64,000 nucleotides of DNA from Candidatus Aalborgicola lynettensis (GCA_016719405.1 JADJZE010000008.1:23014-87013); one strand, 5' to 3'; positions 10,156 through 19,239 are shown, counted from the first letter of the stretch. Made by a program: numbers and translations. Notes: generated from the letters alone by a model not told the origin.

Positions 10156-11127
10156 ATGTCAAAAAAAATCGTTGTATTGGGGACAGGGGGCACGATCGCG
10201 GGGACATCGCCGTCTGCCAATGACAATGTGGGTTACCGTGCTGCGCAGCTGGAAGTGGGCGGGTTGTTGCAGTCCGTTCCTGGCTTGGCGCAGTGTCTGG
10301 GTGGCCATGGTGTGGTGACAGAACAGCTGGCCGATGTCGACAGCAAGGACATGGGATGGACGCAGTGGCGTGCGCTTGCCCAGCGTGCGTTGCACTATCT
10401 TGGCCAGCCAGATATCAGCGCAGTGCTTGTGACGCATGGTACGGACACCTTAGAAGAATCTGCGTATTTTTTGTCGCGCGTTCTGCCGGCCAGTGTGCTG
10501 GCCCACAAGCCGTTGGTGTTGACGTGCGCCATGCGACCGGCGTCCTCCATGTCCGCAGATGGTCCTCAAAATATGCGTGATGCGGTGCGTGTGGCGTGTA
10601 CGCGTGGTGCGCATGGGGTGCTGGCGGTTTGTGCCGCCACCGTGCATGCGGCGCGCGATGTTCAAAAAGTGCATCCGTACCGATTGGATGCCTTTGATTC
10701 TGGCGACGCGGGGCCCTTGGCTTATGTAGAAGAGGGCGCTGTGCGCTGGGTGCACCCGTGTCCGGCGGTGGGTGCGCAAGATGTGCAGTGGATGGATTGC
10801 GTGCGTGAATCGGTTTGGCCACGGGTTGAAATTGTGTTCAGTCACGCCGGGGCGGATGGTGCGCTGGTGCGCACATTGTGTGCCACCTCACCGGATGCGG
10901 AGCCAGTCCGGGGTCTCGTCATTGCCGCTACCGGCAACGGTACGGTTCACCATGCGCTGGAAGTGGCGCTGTTGCAGGCGCAATTGCAGGGTATTCGGGT
11001 GGTACGCAGCACCCGCTGCGCATACGGTCAAATTGTGCCTGGCGACGGTGCTGTTAACCCGTTTCCTGCCGTAGGCCTGTCTCCAGTTAAAGCGCGCATT
11101 GCCCTGATGCTGGACCTGATGCGCTAG
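10156..11127 (+). CDS. Asparaginase
   Basis: Hydrolyses L-asparagine to aspartate and ammonia. At 323 residues it fits the bacterial asparaginase/glutaminase family. The first active-site motif is VVLGTGGTIAGT with the nucleophilic Thr, and the second is VTHGTDTLEESAYFL with the Thr-Asp pair. No signal peptide is visible, so it is probably the cytoplasmic form. The ATG at 10156 was preferred to a TTG 21 bases earlier because family proteins begin just before the first motif. The gene diverges from lexA across the SOS boxes, so some SOS influence is possible. Confidence 0.92.
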   Translation: MSKKIVVLGTGGTIAGTSPSANDNVGYRAAQLEVGGLLQSVPGLAQCLGGHGVVTEQLADVDSKDMGWTQWRALAQRALHYLGQPDISAVLVTHGTDTLEESAYFLSRVLPASVLAHKPLVLTCAMRPASSMSADGPQNMRDAVRVACTRGAHGVLAVCAATVHAARDVQKVHPYRLDAFDSGDAGPLAYVEEGAVRWVHPCPAVGAQDVQWMDCVRESVWPRVEIVFSHAGADGALVRTLCATSPDAEPVRGLVIAATGNGTVHHALEVALLQAQLQGIRVVRSTRCAYGQIVPGDGAVNPFPAVGLSPVKARIALMLDLMR

Positions 11128-11147
11128 CGAAGCGCAGCATACAAAAA

Positions 11148-11169
11148 ATAGGCCGCAATTGCGGCCTAT
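11148..11169 (-). terminator. Intrinsic terminator after adk
   Basis: ATAGGCCGCAATTGCGGCCTAT is a perfect palindrome (11 bp arms). On the minus strand it is followed by a run of T residues (plus-strand A run at 11143-11148), 17 bases past the adk stop. It also lies 21 bases after the asparaginase stop and may act on both convergent transcripts. Confidence 0.8.
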
Positions 11170-11185
11170 GGAGGGCAGAGGGAAC

Positions 11186-11842
11186 TTAACCCGCTAGCGC
11201 TTCCAAAGCCCGGGCGGTAATGGCATTCACATCGCCCAGACCGCTGATGGCGCGGTATTTGGGCGCGCGCGACACGTCGGCCTTGGCCCAGTTGGAGTAA
11301 TACTCCACTAGGGGGCGGGTCTGGGCACTGTAAACATCCAAGCGGTTTTTGACGGTTTCTTCCTTGTCGTCTTCGCGCTGAATCAGGGGCTCGCCGGTGA
11401 TGTCGTCAACGCCTTCCACCTTGGGTGGGTTAAATTTGACGTGGTAGGTGCGACCCGATGCGGGGTGTGAACGGCGACCGCCCATACGCTCAATAATGGC
11501 CTCAAACGGAACGTCGATTTCCAGCACGTAGTCCAGCTGTACGCCCGCAGCCTTCATCGCGTCCGCCTGCGGAATGGTGCGGGGGAATCCGTCAAACAAG
11601 AAACCGTTGGCGCAATCGGGTTGGGTCAGGCGTTCTTTGACCAAGTTGATGATGAGGTCATCGCTGACCAAGCCGCCGGCAGCCATCACGGCTTTGGCTT
11701 GTAGCCCCAGAGGGGTTCCGGCCTTGACGGCAGCACGCAGCATATCGCCGGTGGAAATCTGCGGGATTCCGTATTTTTGACAAATGAACGTGGCTTGTGT
11801 GCCTTTACCGGCGCCTGGTGCGCCCAACAGAATCAGTCTCAT
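11186..11842 (-). CDS. adk: Adenylate kinase
   Basis: Interconverts AMP, ADP and ATP. The 218-residue protein is the long bacterial form. The P-loop GAPGAGKGTQ lies at 7-16, the AMP-binding segment STGDMLRAAV at about 30-39, the FLFDGFPRT motif at about 81-89, and the LID domain at about 122-160. The LID has the non-zinc type with RTYHVKFNPP. It is the last gene of the leftward exbB to adk block, 113 bases after kdsB, and is followed by a strong terminator. An essential housekeeping enzyme. Confidence 0.98.
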   Translation of the reverse strand: MRLILLGAPGAGKGTQATFICQKYGIPQISTGDMLRAAVKAGTPLGLQAKAVMAAGGLVSDDLIINLVKERLTQPDCANGFLFDGFPRTIPQADAMKAAGVQLDYVLEIDVPFEAIIERMGGRRSHPASGRTYHVKFNPPKVEGVDDITGEPLIQREDDKEETVKNRLDVYSAQTRPLVEYYSNWAKADVSRAPKYRAISGLGDVNAITARALEALAG

Positions 11843-11955
11843 GGATACCCTTGGATGGAATGTAAACCGGAGCGCAGCAGCGGACAGTGGAACACTCGAC
11901 CTGACTCAAACTGCGCGTAATCCGCGAGAATAGCACGCGCGAGGATTCAGTCGGC

Positions 11956-12732
11956 TTACAACGCGGGTTTTGGTGTTGCAAACAAGGCCCTGACACGCTC
12001 CAGGTCTTCGGGTGTGTCGACCCCGGGGCCTGGCGCACTGTTGCTCACATGCACAGCGATTTGGTATCCATGCCACAAGGCGCGCAATTGTTCCAATGCT
12101 TCCGTGACTTCAATGGGGGCTTGTGGAAGTTGCGGAAAACGGCGCAGAAAACCAACGCGGTAGGCATAAATCCCGATGTGGCGCAGGGGCGCCGGGCTTG
12201 GGAGGGTGTGGATGCCTTGTGCAAAACCATCGCGCCACCAGGCAATAGGCGCACGGCTGAAATAGAGCGCCTGTCCTGCCGCATTCAGCACCACCTTGAC
12301 CACGTTTGGGTTGGTAAAGTCGCCCAGGTTATCAATGGCGTGGGCTGCAGTGCCCATGCTGGCACTGGTGTTGTTGCCAAGCAATTGCGCTACAGCTTGT
12401 ACCAACTGGGTATCAATCAAAGGCTCATCACCTTGCACATTGACCACAATTTCGTGATCACCAAGGCCCAGCAATTGGCAGGCCTCGGCCAGACGGTCGC
12501 TGCCAGATGGATGGTCTGTGCGGGTGAGAACCGACTCGATGCTGTGGTGTTGGCAGGCTTGTGTGATGCGGGCGTCGTCTGCCGCTACCACAATGCGGGT
12601 CGCTGGATCTACCCCGCTGCGAACCCGTTGCGCCACCCGTACCACCATGGGAATACCACCCAGATCGGCCATTGGCTTGTTGGGCAGGCGCGTGGAGGCC
12701 AGGCGGGCAGGAATCAGTACGGTGTAGCGCAT
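11956..12732 (-). CDS. kdsB: 3-deoxy-manno-octulosonate cytidylyltransferase
   Basis: Activates Kdo as CMP-Kdo for lipopolysaccharide inner-core synthesis in the cytosol. The opening YTVLIPARLASTRLPNKPMA carries the nucleotide-binding motif, VNVQGDEPLI the metal-binding Asp, and HIGIYAYRVGFLRRF the Kdo-site region. The ATG at 12732 gives 258 residues, the usual length; a TTG 15 bases upstream is less likely. It follows the Trm112-like gene by 11 bases and belongs with lpxK in an envelope operon. Confidence 0.97.
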   Translation of the reverse strand: MRYTVLIPARLASTRLPNKPMADLGGIPMVVRVAQRVRSGVDPATRIVVAADDARITQACQHHSIESVLTRTDHPSGSDRLAEACQLLGLGDHEIVVNVQGDEPLIDTQLVQAVAQLLGNNTSASMGTAAHAIDNLGDFTNPNVVKVVLNAAGQALYFSRAPIAWWRDGFAQGIHTLPSPAPLRHIGIYAYRVGFLRRFPQLPQAPIEVTEALEQLRALWHGYQIAVHVSNSAPGPGVDTPEDLERVRALFATPKPAL

Positions 12733-12743
12733 GGCAGGTGCTC

Positions 12744-12926
12744 TCAAAGACCGAGTTCGGTATCGGTGAGGGTGCGGGCCTCGTTCTCAAGCAATACGGG
12801 AATGCCGTCGCGTATGGGGTAGGCCAGTCGCGCACTGCGGGAAATCAGCTCCTGGCGCGCGCGGTCGTATTCAAGTGGGCCCTTGGTGACAGGGCAAACG
12901 AGCAGTTCAAGTAGTCTGGTGTCCAT
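12744..12926 (-). CDS. Trm112 family protein (UPF0434)
   Basis: A 60-residue protein of the Trm112/YcaR family (LLELLVCPVTKGPLEYD, AYPIRDGIPVLLENEARTL). In eukaryotes and archaea Trm112 activates methyltransferases; the bacterial role is not settled. Only one of the usual zinc-site Cys residues is present, as is common in proteobacterial members. Its start overlaps the end of lpxK by 20 bases, implying translational coupling, and kdsB follows 11 bases later. This lpxK, Trm112, kdsB order is widely conserved. Confidence 0.93.
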   Translation of the reverse strand: MDTRLLELLVCPVTKGPLEYDRARQELISRSARLAYPIRDGIPVLLENEARTLTDTELGL

Positions 12927-13998
12927 GGTTTGATGATAACTTTGTGCGCATGCGCGGATGGATGCACTGGTCCAGTGCAGAATAAAAGGCCGGTTCGATG
13001 GCCAGGTGCAGCGCCACAGCCAGCGCGTTGGGCGCTACGCGCCATAACTTGCTGGCGTCTTTTTCGGTACAAATAAGCTGATACCGCTCGTAGATAGTGC
13101 GGGGAAAGCTATCAAAATCATAGTGATCCGGCAACGCCAGCGTGTCGTGCAGCGGCAAACCCAGGTCGCGCAGCATGCCAAAAAATGCCTCCGGTTGCGC
13201 AATGCCGGCCAGCGCCAACAGCGGTGGTGCTCCGGGATCGGTAAGCGTGCTAAGGGCCACTGCGCTGCCGTCGGCGCGTTTTGCGGTAGACGCGAGGCTG
13301 CGCTGTGCGTGGTAGCCAGCGAAGGCGGGTTGGTTGCCGGTGTGCAACACCAACAGTTGGCCCTTTTTTTGCCCCGCTTGCGCGACGGCACGGCGCGGCC
13401 AGGCCTCGCGCAGAGGACCGGCGGGCAGCAGAAAGTGGTTGCCACACCCACGGTCATCAAAAACGCAGACTTCCACATCGCGGTACAGCGCGTAATGCTG
13501 CAGCCCGTCGTCGCACACAATGATCTCGGTGTCGGGGTGGCGCGCCAGCAGGGCCTCGGCTGCCGTAACACGGTTGTCGGCCACAAAAACCGGTACCTGC
13601 GTGGCCTGCTGGATCAGCAAAGGCTCATCGCCCACCTGGCTGGCCGTGCTGTCGGGCAGCACTTGCAGGCAGGTTTGGCTGGCACGCCCATAACCCTTGG
13701 AAACTACGCCGACCCGCATGTTGTGCCCATGCAGATGGCGCACAACGGCAATCACGGTGGGCGTTTTTCCGGCCCCGCCAACGATGACATTTCCGACCAC
13801 CAAAACCCGGGCACCAACCCGGTGACTCTTCAGTATGCCCCAGCCATACAACTGGCGCCGCAGCGCCACGACGCCCCGGTAGCACTGTGATAGCGGCCAC
13901 AAAAGCAGGGCCAACGCGCCGCGTGTTGACCAGGCTCGGAGCAATGTGGCCTGCCACGCGGGCTGCGCCACGGTTGCCGACCGTTCGCTATTGCTCAC
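12907..13998 (-). CDS. lpxK: Tetraacyldisaccharide 4'-kinase
   Basis: Phosphorylates the lipid A disaccharide precursor at the inner membrane, the sixth step of lipid A synthesis. The Walker A loop appears as VVGNVIVGGAGKTPTV, and IIVCDDGLQHYAL carries the conserved DDGxQ motif; PDHYDFDSF is the conserved C-terminal motif. A hydrophobic segment near residues 29-40 fits membrane association. The GTG at 13998 was chosen: it overlaps the exbD stop by 11 bases, giving 363 residues, whereas the open frame continues to a less likely TTG inside exbD. Coupled translation with exbD is likely. Confidence 0.95.
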   Translation of the reverse strand: MSNSERSATVAQPAWQATLLRAWSTRGALALLLWPLSQCYRGVVALRRQLYGWGILKSHRVGARVLVVGNVIVGGAGKTPTVIAVVRHLHGHNMRVGVVSKGYGRASQTCLQVLPDSTASQVGDEPLLIQQATQVPVFVADNRVTAAEALLARHPDTEIIVCDDGLQHYALYRDVEVCVFDDRGCGNHFLLPAGPLREAWPRRAVAQAGQKKGQLLVLHTGNQPAFAGYHAQRSLASTAKRADGSAVALSTLTDPGAPPLLALAGIAQPEAFFGMLRDLGLPLHDTLALPDHYDFDSFPRTIYERYQLICTEKDASKLWRVAPNALAVALHLAIEPAFYSALDQCIHPRMRTKLSSNHGHQTT

Positions 13999-14416
13999 CC
14001 GCTTGAGCCGAAGACTGCGTGGCAAACGTAATCTGGTTCAACCCCGCGCGCCGCGCTGCTTCCATTACGGTAACCACCGACTGGTGCTTGGCACTGGCAT
14101 CGGCACTGATGATGACTACGGTCTCTTTGGCCCCCTTGGCACCTTCGGTCAACGCCGCAGCGATGGCCTCCATGCTGCGCCCCACCACCACCTGCTGGTT
14201 GACGCTGTAGCTGCCGTCGGCGCCCACGGCAATGATGAGCTCTTTGGCGTAGTCCCGCTGCGCGTCGGTGTCGGCCACCGGCAACTTGACCTGGAGTTCG
14301 GTGAACTTGCTGTAGGTGGTGGACAGCATCAGAAAAATCAGCACCACCAGCAACACGTCGATAAATGGGATCAGGTTGATTTCTGGCTCTTCCTGGTGTT
14401 TGGGGCGAAAGTTCAT
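13988..14416 (-). CDS. exbD: ExbD/TolR family biopolymer transport protein
   Basis: A 142-residue inner-membrane protein with one transmembrane helix at about 16-34. The essential proton-path Asp lies in INLIPFIDVLLVVLIFLML. The rest is periplasmic. With ExbB it forms a proton-driven motor that normally energises TonB or Tol-type proteins. No tonB gene is adjacent. It sits between exbB (5 bases upstream) and lpxK (11-base overlap), the order often seen in betaproteobacteria where the motor is linked to envelope genes. Confidence 0.95.
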   Translation of the reverse strand: MNFRPKHQEEPEINLIPFIDVLLVVLIFLMLSTTYSKFTELQVKLPVADTDAQRDYAKELIIAVGADGSYSVNQQVVVGRSMEAIAAALTEGAKGAKETVVIISADASAKHQSVVTVMEAARRAGLNQITFATQSSAQAGEQ

Positions 14417-14421
14417 GGCGT

Positions 14422-15048
14422 TTACTTGCGAACGGTCTTGAGGTGGCGTGCCAGACGGCCTGCCGACAATTCGAGCGTCAGCAGGTAGGCATCAACGCGG
14501 CCCCGAAAATAGCGCCAGAAAATCAGCGACGGAATGGCCACCATCAAACCAAAAGCGGTGTTGTACAGCGCAATCGAAATGCCGTGTGCCAACTGTGCTG
14601 GATTGCCTCCGGTGGAGCCGGCGGGGGCCTGCGAGCCAAAAATTTCGATCATGCCCACCACCGTGCCAAACAGTCCCATCAGTGGGGCTGCGGAAGCAAT
14701 GGTGGCCAAGGTGCTGAGATGACTTTCCAGGCGGTGCGCCACGACGCGGCCCGCACCCTCCATGGTGGCGCGCAGGTCGTCTTCGGAGCAACGTGCATCC
14801 ACGTTGATGGCGCGCAAACCACTGGCCAGCACCTCACCCAAGGCCGAGTTCTTTTCCAATTGCGCAACGACATCTGCTGCAGGTACGCCCGTGCGAGTGA
14901 CGCTAAGCACCTCGTCAAGCAGGCGCGCCGGTGCTACCTTGCTGGTTTTGAGGCTGACAAAACGTTCAATCACGATGGCCAGAGCCAGGATCGAGCATGC
15001 AATAAGGGGCCAGATAGGCCAGCCGGCGGCTTGTATGATGGAAAACAA
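14422..15048 (-). CDS. exbB: MotA/TolQ/ExbB proton channel family protein
   Basis: The partner of ExbD, a 208-residue protein with three transmembrane helices: about 10-28 (WPLIACSILALAIVIERF), and two in the C-terminal half (TIASAAPLMGLFGTVVGMIE and IALYNTAFGLMVAIPSLIF). A TTG start at 15048 was chosen because GGAG lies eight bases before it and the protein then begins right before the first helix. The open frame continues further upstream without family similarity. First gene of the leftward envelope operon. Confidence 0.93.
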   Translation of the reverse strand: MFSIIQAAGWPIWPLIACSILALAIVIERFVSLKTSKVAPARLLDEVLSVTRTGVPAADVVAQLEKNSALGEVLASGLRAINVDARCSEDDLRATMEGAGRVVAHRLESHLSTLATIASAAPLMGLFGTVVGMIEIFGSQAPAGSTGGNPAQLAHGISIALYNTAFGLMVAIPSLIFWRYFRGRVDAYLLTLELSAGRLARHLKTVRK

Positions 15049-15363
15049 AAGAGTCGCTCCGTGCAAATAGGTGCAGGCGATTATGGCGCAGCTGGCGCGC
15101 GATTGAACCGGTTCTGTATTCCACAATTTCTGTGGATAACTTTGTGTGCAACTTGTTGTGCATGGAGTGTAAAGCCGCACCAGCAGGTGCATGCAACACA
15201 ATGATGACAAAAGTGGCAGAAAAAAAGTTAACAAAATCAAGTGCTTACACGGTGGCCTCGTGTGATGCGACCGGTCATATCGGCAATGTGGGAAAGGTGC
15301 AGCGCTGTGGAGTATTGACTTGCGTCCAGTTTTTGCCGGCTATTTTTTGGGTGTGGCTGCGCC
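15049..15363. other. Intergenic region between divergent exbB and xseA
   Basis: This 315-base gap should hold the promoters of the exbB operon and of xseA. It contains TGTGGATAA at 15131-15139, the reverse complement of a perfect DnaA box (TTATCCACA). The stretch around 15165-15200 can form a weak hairpin. No small ORF with coding character or RNA gene was recognised. Confidence 0.5.
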
Positions 15364-16671
15364 ATGGGTGACGGTGCTTTGGTGTTGAATGGTTCGCGGG
15401 TCTGGAATGTAGGCGCCCTGTGCCGGGCGATTGCCGACGCGCTGGATGCGCGTTTTAACCCGGTTGCCGTCGCCGGAGAAATTGCCGGTTTCACCCGCGC
15501 TGCAAGCGGGCATTGCTACTTCACGCTGAAAGACGACAGTGGGCAAATCCGCTGCGCCATGTTTCGCCGTGCTGCGGCGTTGCTGGACTTCCCCGTGCGT
15601 GAGGGTGATCGGGTCGAGGTACAAGGGCGTCTTGGCGTGTACGAAGCACGCGGTGAATTGCAACTGGTGGTAGAAGGTATGCGCCGCGCGGGGCAAGGAA
15701 CCCTGTTTGAGCAGTTCTTGAAACTCAAGGCCAAACTCGAACATGAGGGCCTGTTTGACGCGGCGCGCAAACGGGCTTTGCCCGTCATGCCGCGCGGTAT
15801 CGGCATCGTTACCTCTCTGGGGGCGGCGGCGTTGCACGATGTGGTGACGGCGCTGCAGAGGCGGGTACCGCATATACCGGTTCTGGTTGTGCCGGCTGCG
15901 GTGCAAGGTGAGGGTGCTCCACGCGAGTTGATCCAGGCGTTGTCGTGTTTGTACGCGCGTGCCACGGCGATGGATTTGCGTACGATGCCTATTGATGTAA
16001 TTTTGCTGGTGCGGGGAGGCGGGGCCATGGAAGACCTGTGGGCATTTAACGATGAACAGTTGGCCCGCACCATCGTCGATAGCCCCGTTCCCGTTATCTG
16101 TGGCGTAGGCCATGAAACCGACTTCACGATTGCCGATTTTGTTGCGGATCTGCGCGCCCCCACGCCCACGGCGGCTGCAGAGTTGGTGTCAGAGTCGCGC
16201 CAAGCCTGGTTGGGCGCAAGCTGTTTGCTGGAAGATCGCATGACCGCTGCGCTGGAGCTGTTTGCAGACCGGCAAGCCCAGCGACTGGATTTGGCAACGG
16301 CGAGGATGGGGCGGCCGTCTTCCTTGGCCAGTCGCCAGCGTTTGAAGCTGCAGGCGCTTGAGCAGCGGGCGCACCATGCTGTGCACGTGGCGGTGCAGAT
16401 TTTGACAACCGGGTTGGATCAACAGCAGCAGGCGTTTGCAATGGCTTGTACGCAACATTTGAAGCACCAGCACGACCGCATGGATCGCGCTGGACTGCGT
16501 TTGGGTCTGCTGGATCCTTCTTTGGTTCTGCAGCGCGGGTATGCCTGGCTGACGCTGGAGGATGGAGGCACCATGGTCAGCCTGGATCAAGCCCATCCCG
16601 GTGCGCAGGTATGCGCTACCCTTGCGGACGGAAAGGTTGACTTGCGTGTACTCGGCACGCGTTTGATTTAG
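15364..16671 (+). CDS. xseA: Exodeoxyribonuclease VII large subunit
   Basis: Catalytic subunit of the exonuclease that degrades single-stranded DNA in both directions, used in mismatch repair and damage tolerance. The 435-residue protein has an N-terminal OB fold (VAGEIAGFTRAASGHCYFTL, about 40-110), the nuclease domain with GIVTSLGAAALHDV and VRGGGAMEDLWAFNDE, and VGHETDFTIADFVAD. A helical C-terminal part follows. The ATG at 15364 fits the usual start. The small subunit gene xseB is not in this window. It is followed 42 bases later by sodB. Confidence 0.97.
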   Translation: MGDGALVLNGSRVWNVGALCRAIADALDARFNPVAVAGEIAGFTRAASGHCYFTLKDDSGQIRCAMFRRAAALLDFPVREGDRVEVQGRLGVYEARGELQLVVEGMRRAGQGTLFEQFLKLKAKLEHEGLFDAARKRALPVMPRGIGIVTSLGAAALHDVVTALQRRVPHIPVLVVPAAVQGEGAPRELIQALSCLYARATAMDLRTMPIDVILLVRGGGAMEDLWAFNDEQLARTIVDSPVPVICGVGHETDFTIADFVADLRAPTPTAAAELVSESRQAWLGASCLLEDRMTAALELFADRQAQRLDLATARMGRPSSLASRQRLKLQALEQRAHHAVHVAVQILTTGLDQQQQAFAMACTQHLKHQHDRMDRAGLRLGLLDPSLVLQRGYAWLTLEDGGTMVSLDQAHPGAQVCATLADGKVDLRVLGTRLI

Positions 16672-16713
16672 TTCCTACTATCGCGTTTTTTCTTGCTACT
16701 CCAAAGAGGACTT

Positions 16714-17295
16714 ATGGAACACACTTTGCCCGCCCTGCCTTATGCAATTGACGCCTTGGCGCCTGCCTATTCCAAAGAAACGCTGGAGTTTCATCATGGC
16801 AAACACCATAACGCCTATGTGGTCAACCTCAACAACTTGCAAAAGGGAACCGAGTTTGAAAACATGGCGCTGGAAGAAATCGTTAAAAAATCCAGTGGCG
16901 GCATTTACAACAACTCGGCGCAAATCTGGAATCACACCTTCTTCTGGAATTGCATGAAGCCCGCCGGGGGTGGCGAGCCTGCGGGTGCATTGGCTGCAGC
17001 CATCAATGCCAAATGGGGTAGTTACGCTGCCTTCAAAGAGGCTTTTGTCAAGTCGGCGGTGGGCAACTTTGGGTCCGGATGGACGTGGTTGGTCAAGAAG
17101 CCCGATGGCTCGGTGGACATCGTCAATATGGGTGCCGCTGGCACCCCCTTGACCACCCCTGACAAAGCCTTGCTAACGGTAGATGTGTGGGAGCATGCTT
17201 ACTACATTGATTACCGCAACTTGCGCCAAAAATTTGTCGAAACGTTTTTTGACAAGTTGGTAAATTGGGCTTTTGTTGAATCAAATTTCGCCTGA
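16714..17295 (+). CDS. sodB: Superoxide dismutase (Fe type)
   Basis: Converts superoxide to hydrogen peroxide and oxygen in the cytosol. The 193-residue length, the metal ligands in FHHGKHHNAYV and NHTFFWNCM, and the C-terminal DVWEHAYYIDYRN all fit. The Fe form is favoured by NCMKPAGGGEPAG and GSGWTWLV; Fe/Mn discrimination by eye is not absolute. The ATG at 16714 follows AAAGAGGA at a good distance. A terminator follows closely. The gene is transcribed alone or with xseA. Confidence 0.95.
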   Translation: MEHTLPALPYAIDALAPAYSKETLEFHHGKHHNAYVVNLNNLQKGTEFENMALEEIVKKSSGGIYNNSAQIWNHTFFWNCMKPAGGGEPAGALAAAINAKWGSYAAFKEAFVKSAVGNFGSGWTWLVKKPDGSVDIVNMGAAGTPLTTPDKALLTVDVWEHAYYIDYRNLRQKFVETFFDKLVNWAFVESNFA

Positions 17296-17310
17296 TTATC
17301 TGAAAAAATA

Positions 17311-17339
17311 AAAAAGCCGACCCGCATATCGGCTTTTTT
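17311..17339. terminator. Intrinsic terminator after sodB
   Basis: AAAAAGCCGA and TCGGCTTTTTT form a stem with an 8-base loop followed by T residues. The preceding A run makes it bidirectional, serving sodB and the converging DUF192 gene. Confidence 0.88.
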
Positions 17340-17363
17340 GAGTGCTCCTTATCGGAGTGTAAA

Positions 17364-17819
17364 TTATTTTGGATTCGTGAAGGGTTGGCCGGTTAACTTC
17401 ATGCCAACCTTGATTCCTTTTTTTGCGAACCACCCTCTGTTCATTTCCAGTACGTAGCGAACCGACTTGATGGAACAGTGCGATTCCTCGGTTTGTGGCT
17501 TCATGTCGTCCATGTTCAAAATCATTCCGTCGTCTGCAAGGAATGCAACGGTCAACGGAATTAGCGTGTTTTTCATCCAGAAACACTGAAGTGCAGGTGT
17601 GGGAAATACAAACAGCATGCCTTCATGCTGTTCCATTTCCTTACGGTACATGAGCCCGATCGCGTGTTCGGCTGGGGTGATCGCCAATTGTGCGTCGATC
17701 TGGTGAATCCCTGCCGACAGAGTGGTGCGCTGGAGATTTTTTTGAGGTACTTCCTGTGCTCGGGTGACGGTGGATGTCACGGTAAGCGCGGCGAGAAAGA
17801 CGACTAAAGAGTTTTTCAT
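17364..17819 (-). CDS. DUF192 family exported protein
   Basis: A 151-residue protein with an N-terminal signal peptide (SLVVFLAALTVTSTVTRAQE), so probably periplasmic. The DUF192 core is clear: ITPAEHAIGLMYRKEM, GMLFVFPTPALQCFWMKNT, and SVRYVLEMNRGWFAKKGIKVG. The function of this family is not established. The ATG at 17819 begins just before the signal peptide; the open frame upstream is unrelated. It diverges from icd and converges on sodB. Confidence 0.9.
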   Translation of the reverse strand: MKNSLVVFLAALTVTSTVTRAQEVPQKNLQRTTLSAGIHQIDAQLAITPAEHAIGLMYRKEMEQHEGMLFVFPTPALQCFWMKNTLIPLTVAFLADDGMILNMDDMKPQTEESHCSIKSVRYVLEMNRGWFAKKGIKVGMKLTGQPFTNPK

Positions 17820-17985
17820 GTTGCGATTGTTGCCTGGGCCATGCGATGTTAAACGGTGAAAAATCCCTTGCGCTGACAGGATTGCGTAATTTTTTGGGAA
17901 TAGAATTTGCATCGCTTCCGAAAGCATTACAAGCTGCTTTTGACAGGTAATTCAGATTCACAAAATCCTTGGAGACCTCTTCCTC

Positions 17986-19239
17986 ATGTACCAGCACATC
18001 AAAGTCCCTGCCGAAGGCAAAAAAATCACTGTCAACGCGGACATGTCCCTGAATGTTCCCGATCAGCCGATTGTTCCTTTCATTGAGGGTGACGGTACCG
18101 GTTTCGATATTACGCCCGTGATGTTGAAGGTGGTCGACGCCGCCGTGGCCAAAGCCTACGCTGGTAAGCGCAAAATTCACTGGATGGAGGTGTATGCGGG
18201 TGAGAAATCGACCAAGGTATACGGCCCTGATGTTTGGCTGCCTGAGGAAACCCTGCATGCCTTGCGTGACTACGTAGTATCGATCAAAGGTCCATTGACA
18301 ACCCCCGTGGGTGGTGGCATTCGGTCGCTGAATGTTGCCCTGCGTCAAGAGTTGGATCTGTACGTGTGCCTGCGACCAATCCAGTATTTCGATGGTGTTC
18401 CCAGTCCCGTTAAAGAGCCGCACAAGACTAACATGGTCATCTTCCGCGAAAACTCGGAAGACATCTATGCCGGTATCGAGTTTGAGGCCGAGAGCGACAA
18501 AGCCAAGAAGCTCATCAAGTTTTTGCAAGACGAAATGGGTGTCAAAAAGATCCGTTTCCCCAATACATCCGGTATCGGCATCAAGCCGGTTTCGCGCGAA
18601 GGCACTGAACGTCTCGTGCGCAAAGCCATGCAGTACGCCATCGACAATGACAAGCCCAGCGTGACCATTGTTCACAAAGGCAACATCATGAAGTACACCG
18701 AAGGTGGATTCCGTGATTGGGCCTACGGTTTGGCGCAAAAGGAGTTCGGAGCCGAACTGATTGATGGCGGCCCATGGTGCAAATTCAAAAACCCGAAAAC
18801 GGGTAAAGACATCGTGGTCAAAGACAGCATTGCCGACGCCTTCTTGCAGCAAATTTTGCTGCGCCCGGCGGAGTACAGCGTGATTGCAACCCTCAACCTG
18901 AATGGCGACTACGTGTCCGATGCTTTGGCTGCGCAGGTGGGTGGTATCGGCATCGCTCCTGGCGCCAACTTGTCGGATTCGGTCGCATGTTTCGAGGCCA
19001 CCCATGGCACTGCTCCCAAATATGCGGGCAAGGATTACGTCAACCCCGGTTCCGAAATCTTGTCCGCTGAAATGATGCTGCGGCATATGGGCTGGAAGGA
19101 GGCGGCGGACCTGATCATCAGTTCCATGAAAAAGTCCATTAACAGCAAAAAAGTCACCTACGATTTTGCACGGTTGATGGACGGAGCTACCCAGGTCAGC
19201 TGTTCCGGTTTTGGACAGGTGATGATAGACAATATGTGA
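17986..19239 (+). CDS. icd: Isocitrate dehydrogenase (NADP+)
   Basis: Converts isocitrate to 2-oxoglutarate in the TCA cycle. The 417-residue homodimeric type matches E. coli Icd. Substrate-binding segments are GGGIRSLNVALRQELDLYV (with the regulatory Ser in IRSLN) and the NADP-discriminating region ATHGTAPKYAGKDYVNPGS. PFIEGDGTGFDI lies near the N-terminus. The Ser in the regulatory loop means AceK-type phosphorylation is possible, but no aceK is present here. A terminator follows. Confidence 0.97.
   Translation: MYQHIKVPAEGKKITVNADMSLNVPDQPIVPFIEGDGTGFDITPVMLKVVDAAVAKAYAGKRKIHWMEVYAGEKSTKVYGPDVWLPEETLHALRDYVVSIKGPLTTPVGGGIRSLNVALRQELDLYVCLRPIQYFDGVPSPVKEPHKTNMVIFRENSEDIYAGIEFEAESDKAKKLIKFLQDEMGVKKIRFPNTSGIGIKPVSREGTERLVRKAMQYAIDNDKPSVTIVHKGNIMKYTEGGFRDWAYGLAQKEFGAELIDGGPWCKFKNPKTGKDIVVKDSIADAFLQQILLRPAEYSVIATLNLNGDYVSDALAAQVGGIGIAPGANLSDSVACFEATHGTAPKYAGKDYVNPGSEILSAEMMLRHMGWKEAADLIISSMKKSINSKKVTYDFARLMDGATQVSCSGFGQVMIDNM

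Noticed and set aside
13105..13130. AGCTATCAAAATCATAG in lpxK looks like the right half of the dispersed repeat.
   Set aside because: On the coding strand it encodes the PDHYDFDSF region, which is a conserved LpxK motif, so the similarity is most likely chance.
15049..15363. A replication origin near the DnaA box.
   Set aside because: Only one box is present, there is no AT-rich unwinding element or box cluster, and no dnaA, dnaN or gyrB genes are near.
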